Shown piece by piece: positions 17,898 to 27,261 of a stretch of DNA of 64,000 bases. The notes under the pieces are model-generated. The model ran no database searches, was not told where the DNA came from, and worked only from the letters and a program-made list of their open reading frames with translations. The DNA is from Bordetella genomosp. 13 (GTDB lineage: Bacteria > Pseudomonadota > Gammaproteobacteria > Burkholderiales > Burkholderiaceae_B): the NCBI RefSeq assembly GCF_007679965.1, contig NZ_VEHL01000011.1, positions 62,001 through 126,000 on the forward strand, written 5' to 3'. How positions within the stretch are numbered: position 1 is the stretch's first letter; every line of letters begins with the position of its first letter. A program made the position numbers and the translations under genes.

Positions 17898-20224
17898 CAG
17901 GCACGCTCCACGCTGATTTCACCGAACGCGCCGCCCAAGGCGACCGTCTGTTCCCAAGCCGCGGCGATGCGCACCGCGCGATCGGCCACGGCATCGTCCT
18001 GCACCGTTTCCAGCTCGGCCGAGCCGGCCGCGGTGGCCACGCGCACCTTGACGCCGGCCGTCAGGCCCAGCTGCGCCAGGGTGCGGCCGTTCATGCGGGC
18101 GCCCGGCGCGCGCGAGGCCGGGGCGGCCTGCAGCGGTTCGGAACGGCGCACGATGGCGTCGGAGCGGTAGATCGGCACGTCGGCCAGGCGCTCGAGGCCG
18201 CCCAGGCGCTTGCCCAGGCCGGCAGAGGCCTTGATGGCGTTGGACAGACGGTTCTCGAAGCCGCCGGCCAGCACGGTGTCGCGCACCGATTCCGACGTTT
18301 CGTCGTCGAAGCCCGGCAGCTGCAGCACGTTGCCCAGCACGCGCAGCACCTTCCAGCCCGGACGGGTCTGGCCCAGCGGCGCGACCGTGCCCTTGAAGCT
18401 TTGCGCGGCGCCCTGGGCGTTGACGTAGGTGCCCGAGGTTTCGGTGAACGGCGAGACGGGCAGCATGACGTCGGCCCAGTCCTGCGCGGACGAGCGGTAC
18501 GGCGTGAGCGCCACGGCGAACTGCGCGCCGCGCAGCGCGGCCAGCGCCTGCGGGCCGTTGTCGGCATCCAGCAGGGGTTCGGCATGCAGCACGACGTAGG
18601 CCTTCAGCGGCTCGGCCAGCATGGCGGCGGCGGTCTTGCCGCCCTGCCCCGGCACGGCGCCGGCCAGGTAGCCGCCGACCGTGTTGCCGCCGGCGGTCAG
18701 GAAGCCGAACTTGCCGCCTGCCAGCGTGGCCAGCGCGCTGGCGTTGGCGGCCAGCGTGGCGGCCACCGGCGAAGAGACGGCCAGGTTGCCCAGCAGCACG
18801 GCGATGTTGGCGCCGGAGGCGAGGCTGGCGGCGATCAGCTTGGCGTTCTCGCCGGGCACGACCGACGCGAATTCGGCGGCGACCGGTTGTTCCTTGGCTT
18901 GCGCCAGGGCGACGGCCACTTCGGCCAGCGCGGCGGCCAGCTCGGAGGGCGCCACGGTGAGGCGCGCGGTGACCGGCAGCAGCTGGTCGTCGGCGGCGCC
19001 GTCGATCAGCGAGATCTGCGTGCCGCGCTTGGCAGCCTGGCGCAGGCGCTGGGCGATCAGGGGGTGGTCCTTGCGCAGGAACGAGCCGACCACCAGCACG
19101 CGGTCCAGGTTGTCGATCTCGGCGATCGGCAGGCCCAGCCACGGCGCGCCCGACAGGGCCGCGTCGAAGGCGGGGTCGGTCTGGCGCAGGCGGAAATCGA
19201 CGTTCTCGGAACCCAGGGCGCGCACCAGGCGGCCCAGCAGCGCATATTCCTCGGTGGTGGCGTATTCGGACGCCAGCGCGCCGATCTGGCCCGCGCCGAA
19301 GCTGTCACGCACGCGCGACAGGCCCTGGGCCACGGCCTGCAAGGCATCCGACCAGGATGCTTCCTGCCACTTGCCGTCGGCGCCCTTGATCATCGGGGCG
19401 GCCAGGCGGTCTTCGCTGTTCAGGCCTTCGTACGAGAAGCGGTCGCGGTCGCTGATCCAGCATTCGTTGACGGCTTCGTTCTCGAAGGGCACCACGCGCA
19501 GCACGCGGTCGCCCTTGACCTGGACGACCAGGTTGGCGCCCACGCTGTCGTGCGGGCTGACCGAGCGGCGGCGCGCCAGTTCCCAGGTACGGGCGCTGTA
19601 GCGGAACGGCTTGGAGGTCAGGGCGCCGACCGGGCAGATGTCGATCATGTTGCCCGACAGTTCGGACTCGATCGTGCGGCCCACGAAGGTGGTGATCTCG
19701 GAGTGCTCGCCGCGGCCCAGCATGCCCAGCTCCATGACGCCGGCGATTTCCTGGCCGAAGCGCACGCAGCGGGTGCAGTGGATGCAGCGCGACATTTCCT
19801 CGGCCGACACCAGCGGGCCCAGGTCCTTGTGGAACACCACGCGCTTCTCTTCCTGGTAGCGGGAAGACGAGCCGCCATAGCCCACGGCGAGATCCTGCAG
19901 TTGGCACTCGCCGCCCTGATCACAGATCGGGCAATCCAGCGGGTGGTTGATCAGCAGGAATTCCATGACCGACTTCTGGGCGGCCTTGGCCTTCTCGGAG
20001 CAGGTGTGCACCACCATGCCGTTGGTCACGGGCGTGGCACACGCCGGAAGGGTCTTGGGCGCCTTCTCGACTTCGACCAGGCACATGCGGCAGTTGGCCG
20101 CGATGGACAGTTTCTTGTGGTAGCAGAAATGCGGCACGTAGAGCCCGATCTTCTGGGCCGCATGCATCACCATGCTGCCCTCGGGGACTTCGACCTTGTT
20201 GCCGTCGACGGTTAGTTCAACCAT
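17897..20224 (-). CDS. nuoG: NADH-quinone oxidoreductase subunit G
   Basis: Largest peripheral subunit of complex I, 775 residues, carrying a chain of Fe-S clusters. The N-terminal 2Fe-2S ferredoxin domain shows CYHKKLSIAANCRMCLVE, the His/Cys-ligated site is HPLDCPICDQGGECQLQD, and a further 4Fe-4S site follows in RCIHCTRCVRFGQE. From about residue 215 the protein continues as a molybdopterin-oxidoreductase-like domain without the cofactor in this family. The C-terminal half is Ala-rich and less conserved. It is a complete gene between nuoF and nuoH. Confidence 0.97.
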   Translation of the reverse strand: MVELTVDGNKVEVPEGSMVMHAAQKIGLYVPHFCYHKKLSIAANCRMCLVEVEKAPKTLPACATPVTNGMVVHTCSEKAKAAQKSVMEFLLINHPLDCPICDQGGECQLQDLAVGYGGSSSRYQEEKRVVFHKDLGPLVSAEEMSRCIHCTRCVRFGQEIAGVMELGMLGRGEHSEITTFVGRTIESELSGNMIDICPVGALTSKPFRYSARTWELARRRSVSPHDSVGANLVVQVKGDRVLRVVPFENEAVNECWISDRDRFSYEGLNSEDRLAAPMIKGADGKWQEASWSDALQAVAQGLSRVRDSFGAGQIGALASEYATTEEYALLGRLVRALGSENVDFRLRQTDPAFDAALSGAPWLGLPIAEIDNLDRVLVVGSFLRKDHPLIAQRLRQAAKRGTQISLIDGAADDQLLPVTARLTVAPSELAAALAEVAVALAQAKEQPVAAEFASVVPGENAKLIAASLASGANIAVLLGNLAVSSPVAATLAANASALATLAGGKFGFLTAGGNTVGGYLAGAVPGQGGKTAAAMLAEPLKAYVVLHAEPLLDADNGPQALAALRGAQFAVALTPYRSSAQDWADVMLPVSPFTETSGTYVNAQGAAQSFKGTVAPLGQTRPGWKVLRVLGNVLQLPGFDDETSESVRDTVLAGGFENRLSNAIKASAGLGKRLGGLERLADVPIYRSDAIVRRSEPLQAAPASRAPGARMNGRTLAQLGLTAGVKVRVATAAGSAELETVQDDAVADRAVRIAAAWEQTVALGGAFGEISVERA

Positions 20225-20239
20225 TGCTGTTCCTGACGC

Positions 20240-21607
20240 TTACAGATATTTCGGGACCACACACGACTTGTGGTCGATGTGGTGCGCGAATTCGTCGCGA
20301 AAATGCTTGATGAAGCCGCGCACCGGCATGGCGGCGGCATCGCCCAGGGCGCAAATCGTGCGGCCCATGATGTTCTGCGCAACGTTGTCGAGCAGGTCGA
20401 GGTCTTCGGGACGACCCTGGCCATTCTCGATACGGTGCACCATGCGGTAGAGCCAGCCCGTGCCTTCGCGGCACGGCGTGCACTGGCCGCAGCTTTCCTC
20501 GAAATAGAAGTACGACAGGCGCAGCAGGGACTTCACCATGCAGCGCGTCTCGTCCATCACGATGACGGCGCCCGAACCCAGCATGGAGCCGGCCTTGGCG
20601 ATGGAGTCATAGTCCATCGTGCAGGCCATCATCAGGTCGGCCGGCAGCACCGGGGCGCTGGAGCCGCCGGGGATGACGGCCTTCAGCTTGCGCCCGCCGC
20701 GCATGCCGCCCGCCAGCTCCAGCAGCGTGGAGAACGGCGTGCCCATCGGAATTTCGTAGTTGCCGGGACGCTCGACGTCACCGGTGATCGAGAAGATCTT
20801 GGTGCCGCCGTTGTTCGGCTTGCCGACCTCGAGGTAGGCCTGGCCGCCGTTGCGGATGATCCAGGGCACCGCCGCGAAGGTCTCGGTGTTGTTGATGGTG
20901 GTGGGCTTGCCGTACAGGCCGAAGCTGGCCGGGAACGGCGGCTTGAAGCGCGGCTGGCCCTTCTTGCCTTCCAGCGATTCCAGCAGCGCGGTTTCCTCGC
21001 CGCAGATGTACGCGCCGTAGCCATGGAACGCGTGCAGCTGGAAGCTGAACTCGGAGCCGAACAGCTTGTCGCCCAGGAAACCCGCGGCACGGGCTTCTTC
21101 CAGGGCTTCCTCGAAGCGCTCGTAGACTTCGAAGATTTCGCCGTGGATGTAGTTGTAGCCCACGCTGATGCCCATCGCGAAGGCGGCGATGGCCATGCCT
21201 TCGATGACGATGTGCGGATTGAAGCGCAGGATGTCGCGGTCCTTGAACGTGCCGGGCTCGCCTTCGTCCGAGTTGCAGACCAGGTACTTCTGGCCGGGGA
21301 ACGCGCGCGGCATGAAGCTCCACTTCAGGCCGGTGGGAAAGCCCGCGCCGCCGCGGCCACGCAGGCCCGACGCCTTGACTTCGGCGATGACGTCTTCCGG
21401 CTTCATGCCGGTGGTCAGGATCTTGCGCAGGGCCTCGTAGCCGCCGCGCTTGACGTACTCTTCCAGGCGCCAGTTGCTGCCGTCCACGCCGTCCAGGATC
21501 TGGGGCTGGAGATGGCGGCCGTGGAAGCACATCGACGTGGCCAGGTCGTTGGCCGGATCGGGCTGCAGGCCCTGGGCCAGGTTGGTGTACAGGTCGGGCG
21601 CGTTCAT
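20240..21607 (-). CDS. nuoF: NADH-quinone oxidoreductase subunit F
   Basis: NADH-binding subunit of complex I, 455 residues, with FMN and a 4Fe-4S cluster (N3). The nucleotide sites are GRGGAGFPTGLKWSF and CNSDEGEPGTFKDRDI; the cluster Cys residues are in ESCGQCTPCREGTGW near 355, with the fourth near 395. The start at 21607 follows GGAGA and overlaps the nuoE stop by four bases; the frame is open further upstream inside nuoE and that longer start is not supported. Confidence 0.97.
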   Translation of the reverse strand: MNAPDLYTNLAQGLQPDPANDLATSMCFHGRHLQPQILDGVDGSNWRLEEYVKRGGYEALRKILTTGMKPEDVIAEVKASGLRGRGGAGFPTGLKWSFMPRAFPGQKYLVCNSDEGEPGTFKDRDILRFNPHIVIEGMAIAAFAMGISVGYNYIHGEIFEVYERFEEALEEARAAGFLGDKLFGSEFSFQLHAFHGYGAYICGEETALLESLEGKKGQPRFKPPFPASFGLYGKPTTINNTETFAAVPWIIRNGGQAYLEVGKPNNGGTKIFSITGDVERPGNYEIPMGTPFSTLLELAGGMRGGRKLKAVIPGGSSAPVLPADLMMACTMDYDSIAKAGSMLGSGAVIVMDETRCMVKSLLRLSYFYFEESCGQCTPCREGTGWLYRMVHRIENGQGRPEDLDLLDNVAQNIMGRTICALGDAAAMPVRGFIKHFRDEFAHHIDHKSCVVPKYL

Positions 21608-22092
21608 GCCGATTCTCCCTTCAGGGTGTCGATCAGCGCGTCGAGCTTCTGTTCGGTCATGCGCACGCACATATGCTTGTTGTTGACGATCACGACCGGC
21701 GAGTCGCCGCAGGCGCCCATGCATTCGCCTTCGATCAGCGTGAACTTGCCGTCGGCCGTGGTTTCACGGTATTCGACGCCCAGCTTGCGCTTGAGGTAGT
21801 CGCCGGCACGCTCGCCGTCGCGCAAGGCACAGGGCAAGTTGGTGCAGACGGCGATCTTGTGGCGGCCCACGGGGGCAACGTCGAACATGTTGTAGAACGT
21901 GGCGACTTCCTGCACGGCGATCGGCGGCACGCCGATATAGTTCGCCACGTCTTCGATCACTTCGGTGGGCAGCCAGCCCTTTTCTTCTTGCGCGATGGCA
22001 AGCGAGGCCATGATGGCGGACTGCCGCTGGTCGGCCGGGAACTTGGCAAGTTCTCGATCGATCTTCTGGTAGGCCTGTTCGGAAAGCAGCAT
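21604..22092 (-). CDS. nuoE: NADH-quinone oxidoreductase subunit E
   Basis: A 162-residue peripheral subunit holding the 2Fe-2S cluster N1a. The thioredoxin-like fold shows the cluster ligands in CTNLPC near residue 84 and GECMGACGDSP near 125. It supports NuoF in the NADH-oxidising tip. Coupled to nuoF by an ATGA overlap and separated from nuoD by 48 bases. Confidence 0.97.
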   Translation of the reverse strand: MLLSEQAYQKIDRELAKFPADQRQSAIMASLAIAQEEKGWLPTEVIEDVANYIGVPPIAVQEVATFYNMFDVAPVGRHKIAVCTNLPCALRDGERAGDYLKRKLGVEYRETTADGKFTLIEGECMGACGDSPVVIVNNKHMCVRMTEQKLDALIDTLKGESA

Positions 22093-22140
22093 GATGGGAA
22101 TCCGGTTCTTATGCGGGCGCTCTGTACTGGCGGCGGGCCG

Positions 22141-23397
22141 TCAGCGGTCGATCTCGCCGAAAACGATGTCCTGCGTACCGATGATGGTGACGGCGTCGGC
22201 GATCATGTGGCCGCGCGACATTTCATCGAGGGATTGCAGGTGGGCGAAACCGGGCGCGCGGATCTTCAGGCGATACGGTTTGTTGGCGCCGTCCGACACC
22301 AGGTAGATGCCGAACTCGCCCTTCGGGTGCTCGACCGAGGCATAGGCCTCGCCCGGGGGCACGTGGAAGCCTTCGGTGAAGAGCTTGAAGTGGTGGATCA
22401 GCTCTTCCATGTTGGTCTTCATGGCCGTGCGGCTGGGCGGCGCGACCTTGTGGTTCTCGACCATGACCGGGCCGGGGTTGTTGCGCAGCCACTCGATGCA
22501 CTGGCGGATGATGCGGTTGCTTTCGCGCAGCTCGGCCACGCGGACCAGGTAGCGGTCGTAGCAGTCGCCGTTGACGCCGACGGGCACGTCGAAGTCGACC
22601 AGGTCGTACACCTCGTAGGGCTGCGTCTTGCGCAGGTCCCAGGCCACGCCCGAGCCGCGCAGCATGGGGCCGGTGAAGCCCAGCGCCTTGGCGCGGTCGG
22701 GATCCACCACGCCGATGCCGACCAGGCGTTGCTTCCAGATGCGGTTGTCGGTGAGCAGGGTTTCGTACTCGTCGACGCAGGCCGGGAAGCGGTTGGTGAA
22801 GTCTTCCAGGAAGTCCAGCAGCGAGCCCGAACGCGCGTCGTTGATGGCGCGGACGTCTTTCTCGCTGCGGTACTTGTTGGTGTTCTGGAACTGCGGCATG
22901 GCGTCCGGCAGGTCGCGGTAGACACCGCCCGGACGGTAGTAGGCCGCGTGCATGCGCGCCCCCGAGACGGCCTCGTAGGCGTCCATCAGGTCTTCGCGCT
23001 CGCGGAAGGCATACAGGAACACCGCCATGGCGCCCACGTCCAGCGCGTGCGAGCCCAGCGACATCAGGTGGTTCAGGATGCGCGTGACTTCATCGAACAT
23101 CACGCGGATGTACTGGGCGCGCAGCGGCGGCTCGACGCCGAGCAGCTTCTCGATGGCCATCACGTAGGCGTGCTCGTTGCACATCATCGAGACGTAGTCC
23201 AGGCGGTCCATGTAGGGCAGCGCCTGGATGAAGGTCTTGTGTTCGGCCAGCTTCTCGGTGGCACGGTGCAGCAGGCCGATGTGCGGGTCGGCCCGCTGGA
23301 TGACTTCGCCGTCCAGTTCGAGCACCAGGCGCAGCACACCGTGCGCGGCCGGGTGCTGCGGGCCGAAGTTGAGCGTGTAGTTCTTGATTTCTGCCAT
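22141..23397 (-). CDS. nuoD: NADH-quinone oxidoreductase subunit D
   Basis: The 49-kDa-type subunit, 418 residues, which with NuoB forms the quinone site. Family landmarks are GPQHPAAHGVLRLVLEL at the N-terminus, LPYMDRLDYVSMM near residue 65 and the C-terminal end in GTQDIVFGEIDR. Separate from nuoC (two-base gap), unlike the fused nuoCD of enterobacteria. Confidence 0.97.
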   Translation of the reverse strand: MAEIKNYTLNFGPQHPAAHGVLRLVLELDGEVIQRADPHIGLLHRATEKLAEHKTFIQALPYMDRLDYVSMMCNEHAYVMAIEKLLGVEPPLRAQYIRVMFDEVTRILNHLMSLGSHALDVGAMAVFLYAFREREDLMDAYEAVSGARMHAAYYRPGGVYRDLPDAMPQFQNTNKYRSEKDVRAINDARSGSLLDFLEDFTNRFPACVDEYETLLTDNRIWKQRLVGIGVVDPDRAKALGFTGPMLRGSGVAWDLRKTQPYEVYDLVDFDVPVGVNGDCYDRYLVRVAELRESNRIIRQCIEWLRNNPGPVMVENHKVAPPSRTAMKTNMEELIHHFKLFTEGFHVPPGEAYASVEHPKGEFGIYLVSDGANKPYRLKIRAPGFAHLQSLDEMSRGHMIADAVTIIGTQDIVFGEIDR

Positions 23398-23399
23398 GA

Positions 23400-24005
23400 T
23401 TAACGTCCCATGCCGTAGGAGTCTTCACGTACGACGCGCGGATTGATCTCGCGCGGCTCGATGGTGACCGGCTGGTAGATGACGCGTTTCTGTTCGGGGT
23501 CGTAGCGCATCTCGACGGTGCCCGACAGCGGGAAATCCTTGCGGAACGGGTGGCCGATGAAGCCATAGTCCGTCAGGATACGGCGCAGGTCGGGGTGGCC
23601 TTCGAAGATGATGCCGTACAGGTCGAACGCCTCGCGCTCGTACCAGTTGACGCCGGGCCAGCACTCGACCAGCGATGCCACCACGGGAAACTCGGGGTCG
23701 GCGGCGAAGGTACGCACGCGCAGGCGCCAGTTGTGCTCGATGGACAGCAGGTGCAGGACAACGGCGTAGCGACCACGCTGCGGCGCCTGCGTGCCATTGC
23801 CCCAGGTGAGATAGTCGACGCCCGCCAGGTCGAGGCAGCTTTCGAAGCGCAGACCCGGGTCGGTACGAAGCTTGGTGCAAGCGGAGAACCATTGTTCAGC
23901 CGGCACTTCCAGCGTCAGTTCGCCCAACGCCTCAGTCAGCGCGGCTTCCTGGCCGAACGCGGCCTGCAAATGGGTTTTCAGGGTTTCGAGCCTGGTCATC
24001 ATCAT
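23400..24005 (-). CDS. nuoC: NADH-quinone oxidoreductase subunit C
   Basis: The 30-kDa-type peripheral subunit, about 201 residues. The conserved block near residue 120 reads WYEREAFDLYGIIFEGHPDL followed by RRILTDYGFIGHPFRKDFPL, the diagnostic text of the family. Three ATG codons stand in a row (24005, 24002, 23999) with no clear Shine-Dalgarno sequence; the outermost is given. The frame is open a further 24 codons upstream but that text looks non-coding. Confidence 0.93.
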   Translation of the reverse strand: MMMTRLETLKTHLQAAFGQEAALTEALGELTLEVPAEQWFSACTKLRTDPGLRFESCLDLAGVDYLTWGNGTQAPQRGRYAVVLHLLSIEHNWRLRVRTFAADPEFPVVASLVECWPGVNWYEREAFDLYGIIFEGHPDLRRILTDYGFIGHPFRKDFPLSGTVEMRYDPEQKRVIYQPVTIEPREINPRVVREDSYGMGR

Positions 24006-24091
24006 GTACGCATAGATAAACCGATACACAGTTTCGCCGCCGCCGGTTCTTGCGAACGGGCGGCAACCGCCTGGCAACTACGGAGCGCGCC

Positions 24092-24568
24092 TCAGCGCGC
24101 GATGGTGTTGGTCAGGCGGATCTTGTTCTGCATTTGCAGCAGACCATAGACCAGCGCCTCGGCCGTGGGAGGGCAACCCGGGACGTAGACGTCGACCGGC
24201 ACGATGCGATCGCAGCCACGCACCACCGAATACGAGTAGTGGTAGTAGCCGCCGCCGTTGGCACAGGAGCCCATGGAAACGACCCAGCGCGGCTCGGGCA
24301 TCTGGTCGTAGACCTTGCGCAGGGCGGGAGCCATCTTGTTGCACAGCGTGCCGGCCACGATCATCAGATCGGACTGGCGGGGACTGGGGCGGAAAATGAT
24401 GCCGAATTGGTCAAGGTCGTAGCGCGCCGCGCCGGCGTGCATCATCTCGACCGCGCAACAGGCCAGACCGAAGGTCATGGGCCACATCGAACCGGTCTTT
24501 GCCCAGTTGATGAACTTATCGGCGCTGGTGGTGATGAAACCTTGCTTGAGAATGCCGTCTATAGCCAT
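24092..24568 (-). CDS. nuoB: NADH-quinone oxidoreductase subunit B
   Basis: Complex I subunit carrying cluster N2, the last electron carrier before quinone. It has 158 residues, the usual length. The unusual tandem Cys ligands are present in GLACCAVEMMH near residue 33, with the other ligands in MGSCANGGGYYHYSYSVV and VPGCPPTAEAL. The start at 24568 gives the standard N-terminus MAIDGILKQGF; the open frame continues 15 codons upstream, which is rejected. Confidence 0.97.
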   Translation of the reverse strand: MAIDGILKQGFITTSADKFINWAKTGSMWPMTFGLACCAVEMMHAGAARYDLDQFGIIFRPSPRQSDLMIVAGTLCNKMAPALRKVYDQMPEPRWVVSMGSCANGGGYYHYSYSVVRGCDRIVPVDVYVPGCPPTAEALVYGLLQMQNKIRLTNTIAR

Positions 24569-24613
24569 AGTGGTTCCTGATAGCGAGCTTGCGGAACAGG
24601 TGGGTCGCCCCAC

Positions 24614-24973
24614 TCATTCCCAGTCGAGCGCGCCCTTTTTCCATTCGTAGATGAAGCCCACCGTCAGCACGGTCAGGAAGACCATGACCGTCCAGAAGCC
24701 GACGAGGCCGACCGTGCCCTGGGCGATGGCCCACGGGAACAGGAAAGCGATTTCCAGGTCGAACAGGATGAAGAGGATGGCTACGAGGTAGTAGCGCACA
24801 TCGAACTTCATGCGCGCGTCTTCGAAGGCTTCGAAGCCGCACTCGTAGGGCGAGAGCTTTTCGGCGTACGGACGCCGCGGCCCTAGCAGAGAACCCGCCG
24901 TCAAGAGGGCAAACCCGATCAGGGTTGCCACTACGATAAACAGCAGGACGGGGAAGTACTGTTGCAGGTTCAT
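24614..24973 (-). CDS. nuoA: NADH-quinone oxidoreductase subunit A
   Basis: First gene of the complex I operon, a 119-residue membrane subunit with three helices. The conserved loop between helices 1 and 2 is KLSPYECGFEAFEDARMKFD, with the Cys that reports on the active/deactive state in relatives, and the second helix begins VRYYLVAILFILFDLEIAF with conserved acidic residues. The gene lies 45 bases before nuoB. Confidence 0.97.
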   Translation of the reverse strand: MNLQQYFPVLLFIVVATLIGFALLTAGSLLGPRRPYAEKLSPYECGFEAFEDARMKFDVRYYLVAILFILFDLEIAFLFPWAIAQGTVGLVGFWTVMVFLTVLTVGFIYEWKKGALDWE

Positions 24974-25003
24974 GATGCGTCCGTCAAATGCGCAAACCTT
25001 CAG

Positions 25004-25009
25004 ATTGTA
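25004..25009 (-). promoter_or_regulatory. Candidate -10 box of the nuo operon promoter
   Basis: TACAAT on the minus strand, 31 bases upstream of the nuoA start, in the short gap after the porin terminator. A good -35 box at normal spacing is not evident, so an activator may be needed. A small hairpin AGTGCC-GCAA-GGCACT lies at 25041-25056. Confidence 0.45.
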
Positions 25010-25070
25010 GCATTCAACTGGTTACTCACGCCTTAAGCCCAGTGCCGCAAGGCACTGCTCCATACATGGA

Positions 25071-25095
25071 AAAAGCCACCCAAAGGGTGGCTTTT
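25071..25095 (-). terminator. Rho-independent terminator of the porin gene
   Basis: AAAAGCCACCC (25071-25081), loop of three bases, GGGTGGCTTTT (25085-25095). On the minus strand this is an 11-bp stem ending in a run of five T. It lies 65 bases after the porin stop and isolates the nuo operon from porin transcription. A further 8-bp hairpin (AACGGGCC/GGCCCGTT) is at 25101-25118. Confidence 0.88.
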
Positions 25096-25160
25096 CAGCG
25101 AACGGGCCGAGGCCCGTTCATACCGTGCGAATCGAGGCAGGACTTGCGCCCTGCGTACGA

Positions 25161-26300
25161 TTAGAAGCGGTGACGGACACCGACGCCGGCAGCGGTGCTC
25201 TTGGCGTCGTCGATGAACAGCGCGTTCTTGGCGTACGAACCGTAGACGTACAGGTTGGTGCGCTTCGACAGGTCGTACGTCGCGCCCAGGCTGAACACGT
25301 TGCTGGTTTCGTCGCCGCCGGTCAGGGCGTCGTTCTTCGGGTCGATCATCTGCCACGAACCGAACAGGCTGGTCGCGCCCAGGGGCACGGTCAGACCGGC
25401 CATGTACGAGTTGGCGCGGAAGCCGTCAGCAAAGCGGTACGTCGGGTAGGAAGCGGTGGTGGTGCCGCCGCCGGGCAGAGCCGAGGCGGGCACGCCGCCG
25501 GTCGGAGCGCCAGGACCTTGACCAGCGAACCAGCCGTCTTCGGTGCGGGCGAAGGCCAGAGCGACCTTGACCACTTCGAAGTTGTACGACGCGCCGACCG
25601 TGTATTGACGCGGCTTGGCGTCTTCCAGGTCACCCGAACCACCGGTGGCGGCAGCATTGCCACGCAGTTGGTCGAAGGCCAGAGCGATTTGCAGCGGGCC
25701 ATTGGCGTAGCGAGCGCCGGCGGTGATGGCACGAACGTTGTCGGCCGTGGCGAAGTTGCCCGAACCGTTCACGTTGAACGAGTAGCCAGCGCCCAGTTGG
25801 AAGCCACCGAACGACGGGGTCTGGAACAGAACCATGTTGTCGTAGCGGTTGGTGTTGGCAGCGCTGAAGGCGTGGCCGATGTTGGCTTGGGCGAAGCCGG
25901 CGCCGAACGGGTCGATCGAGCCGAAGAACTTCGACGCGATGTTGGTTTGGCGACCGAAGTCCAGTTGGCCCCAGCTGTCGCTGGCCAGACCGACAGTGGC
26001 TTGACGGCCGAACAGACGACCACCTTGAGCCGAGTTACCGGTGCTCGAGTCGAAACCCGATTCCAGTTGGAAGACAGCGCGGAGGCCTTGACCCAGATCT
26101 TCGGTACCACGCAGACCCCAGCGAGAGCCGTTCTGCACACCGTTGATCATGCCGATACGGCTGTGATCGTAGGCCGGGGTATCGATCTTGTTGTAGCCGA
26201 TACCGGTATCGATGATGCCGTACAGCGTCACCGAGGTCTCAGCCTGGGCAATGCCAGCGAAGCCGGCGAGCAGGGCGGCTGCGAGCAGAGTCTTTTTCAT
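25161..26300 (-). CDS. General porin, Gram-negative Porin_4 family
   Basis: A 379-residue outer-membrane beta-barrel that lets small hydrophilic solutes through. It has a clear Sec signal peptide (MKKTLLAAALLAGFAGIAQA, residues 1-20), then the typical first strand SVTLYGIIDTGIGY, the loop-3 region with GLASDSWGQLDFGRQ, and a last strand ending in Phe (GVGVRHRF), the signal for the BAM complex. The start at 26300 follows GGAGA; the upstream in-frame start is rejected because it would bury the signal peptide. Its codon use is strongly biased, as expected for a highly expressed porin. The adjacency to nuoA resembles that of a Bordetella major porin gene. Confidence 0.95.
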   Translation of the reverse strand: MKKTLLAAALLAGFAGIAQAETSVTLYGIIDTGIGYNKIDTPAYDHSRIGMINGVQNGSRWGLRGTEDLGQGLRAVFQLESGFDSSTGNSAQGGRLFGRQATVGLASDSWGQLDFGRQTNIASKFFGSIDPFGAGFAQANIGHAFSAANTNRYDNMVLFQTPSFGGFQLGAGYSFNVNGSGNFATADNVRAITAGARYANGPLQIALAFDQLRGNAAATGGSGDLEDAKPRQYTVGASYNFEVVKVALAFARTEDGWFAGQGPGAPTGGVPASALPGGGTTTASYPTYRFADGFRANSYMAGLTVPLGATSLFGSWQMIDPKNDALTGGDETSNVFSLGATYDLSKRTNLYVYGSYAKNALFIDDAKSTAAGVGVRHRF

Positions 26301-26640
26301 TGAAGAAATCTCCGTTGATTTGAGTGACAAGAGCAGCAATGCAGCTTCCAGCCTGCCGCCCCCCTAACTCCGCGAAGGGAAGTTGACGCTATTGCATCAA
26401 AAATCGGCAGGGCTGGCTACGTTGTAAGCCCGAAAAGCCGAGCTTTCCGGCACTCGTGTTGGAAACCTGCAACACAAGGCGGAAAACTGGGCAGATACTG
26501 CCCGAAGATGCCTCGCCATGTGCCTGTTTTGATAGGGAAAACCCGCAGCGAGCAACGATTTCGTCTGAGCGGCGCCATAGGAGGGCCGCTTCGGATAACA
26601 TCGTTATTCCCCCCGTCCCCTTCGTCGTTTCCTGCTGCCG
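26301..26640. promoter_or_regulatory. Divergent control region between porin and TetR genes
   Basis: These 340 bases carry no gene. Toward the porin lies an imperfect inverted repeat TTGACGCTATTGCATCAA (26383-26400; 7-base arms with one mismatch). Toward the TetR gene, 31 bases before its start, lies GGATAACATCGTTATTC (26593-26609), a 7-base-arm near-palindrome that is a plausible TetR autoregulatory operator. No convincing complete promoter was recognised for either gene. Confidence 0.4.
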
Positions 26641-27261
26641 ATGCCGGATTCCTCCGCCCGAACCGCCGACGAACGCCTTGCCGCCCAGCGCCGCCAGGCC
26701 ATCCTGGATGCGGCCCAGCGCGTTTTCGCGCGCGACGGCCTGCCGGGCGCCACCATGCGCGCCATCGCGAAGGAGGCCGGCTGCACCACCGGGGCGATCT
26801 ATCCGTGGTTTTCGGGAAAGGAGGCGATCTATGCCGCCCTGCTGCGCGACTCGCTGGAACGGCTGCGCCTGCACCTGGCGCATCACATCCGCGGCGTGCC
26901 GGACGACCGCGGCGGCGCGCGCCGGGTGATCCAGGCCTTCTTCGACTATTACGCCCGCCACGAGACCGAATTCTCGCTGGGCATGTACCTGTTCCAGGGC
27001 ATGGGCGCGCACGGCCTGGGACGCGAGGCGGACGAGGATCTGAACGCCCGGCTGGCGGCGTGCGTCGAGCAGCTGGGCGCCGGCCTGACCGCGTCGGGCC
27101 GCATGGACGCGGACACGGCCCGTATCGAACAGATGAACGTCTTCACCTACCTGATGGGTCTGCTGCTGCTGTTCCATACGCGGCGGCTCAAGTCGCTGGG
27201 CCAGCAGGCCCAGCCCCTGCTGGACCGATACTGCGACACCCTGGAGCACCGCCAGCCATGA
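26641..27261 (+). CDS. TetR/AcrR family regulator
   Basis: A 206-residue regulator. The N-terminal DNA-binding domain (about residues 15-65) reads ILDAAQRVFARDGLPGATMR followed by IAKEAGCTTGAIYPWFSGKE, a standard TetR helix-turn-helix. The C-terminal ligand domain is not close to any group I recognise. The stop overlaps the start of the thioesterase gene (ATGA), so both are translated together, which suggests that the regulator controls a small acyl-CoA related function, perhaps in response to an acyl-CoA or aromatic compound. Confidence 0.9.
   Translation: MPDSSARTADERLAAQRRQAILDAAQRVFARDGLPGATMRAIAKEAGCTTGAIYPWFSGKEAIYAALLRDSLERLRLHLAHHIRGVPDDRGGARRVIQAFFDYYARHETEFSLGMYLFQGMGAHGLGREADEDLNARLAACVEQLGAGLTASGRMDADTARIEQMNVFTYLMGLLLLFHTRRLKSLGQQAQPLLDRYCDTLEHRQP

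Noticed and set aside
21608..21724. Longer start of NuoF
   Set aside because: The extension lies inside nuoE, has no ribosome binding site and lacks family similarity; the ATG at 21607 has GGAGA.
24974..25160. tRNA gene before nuoA as in some Burkholderiales
   Set aside because: The stretch holds only hairpins and a terminator; no cloverleaf or T-loop text is seen.
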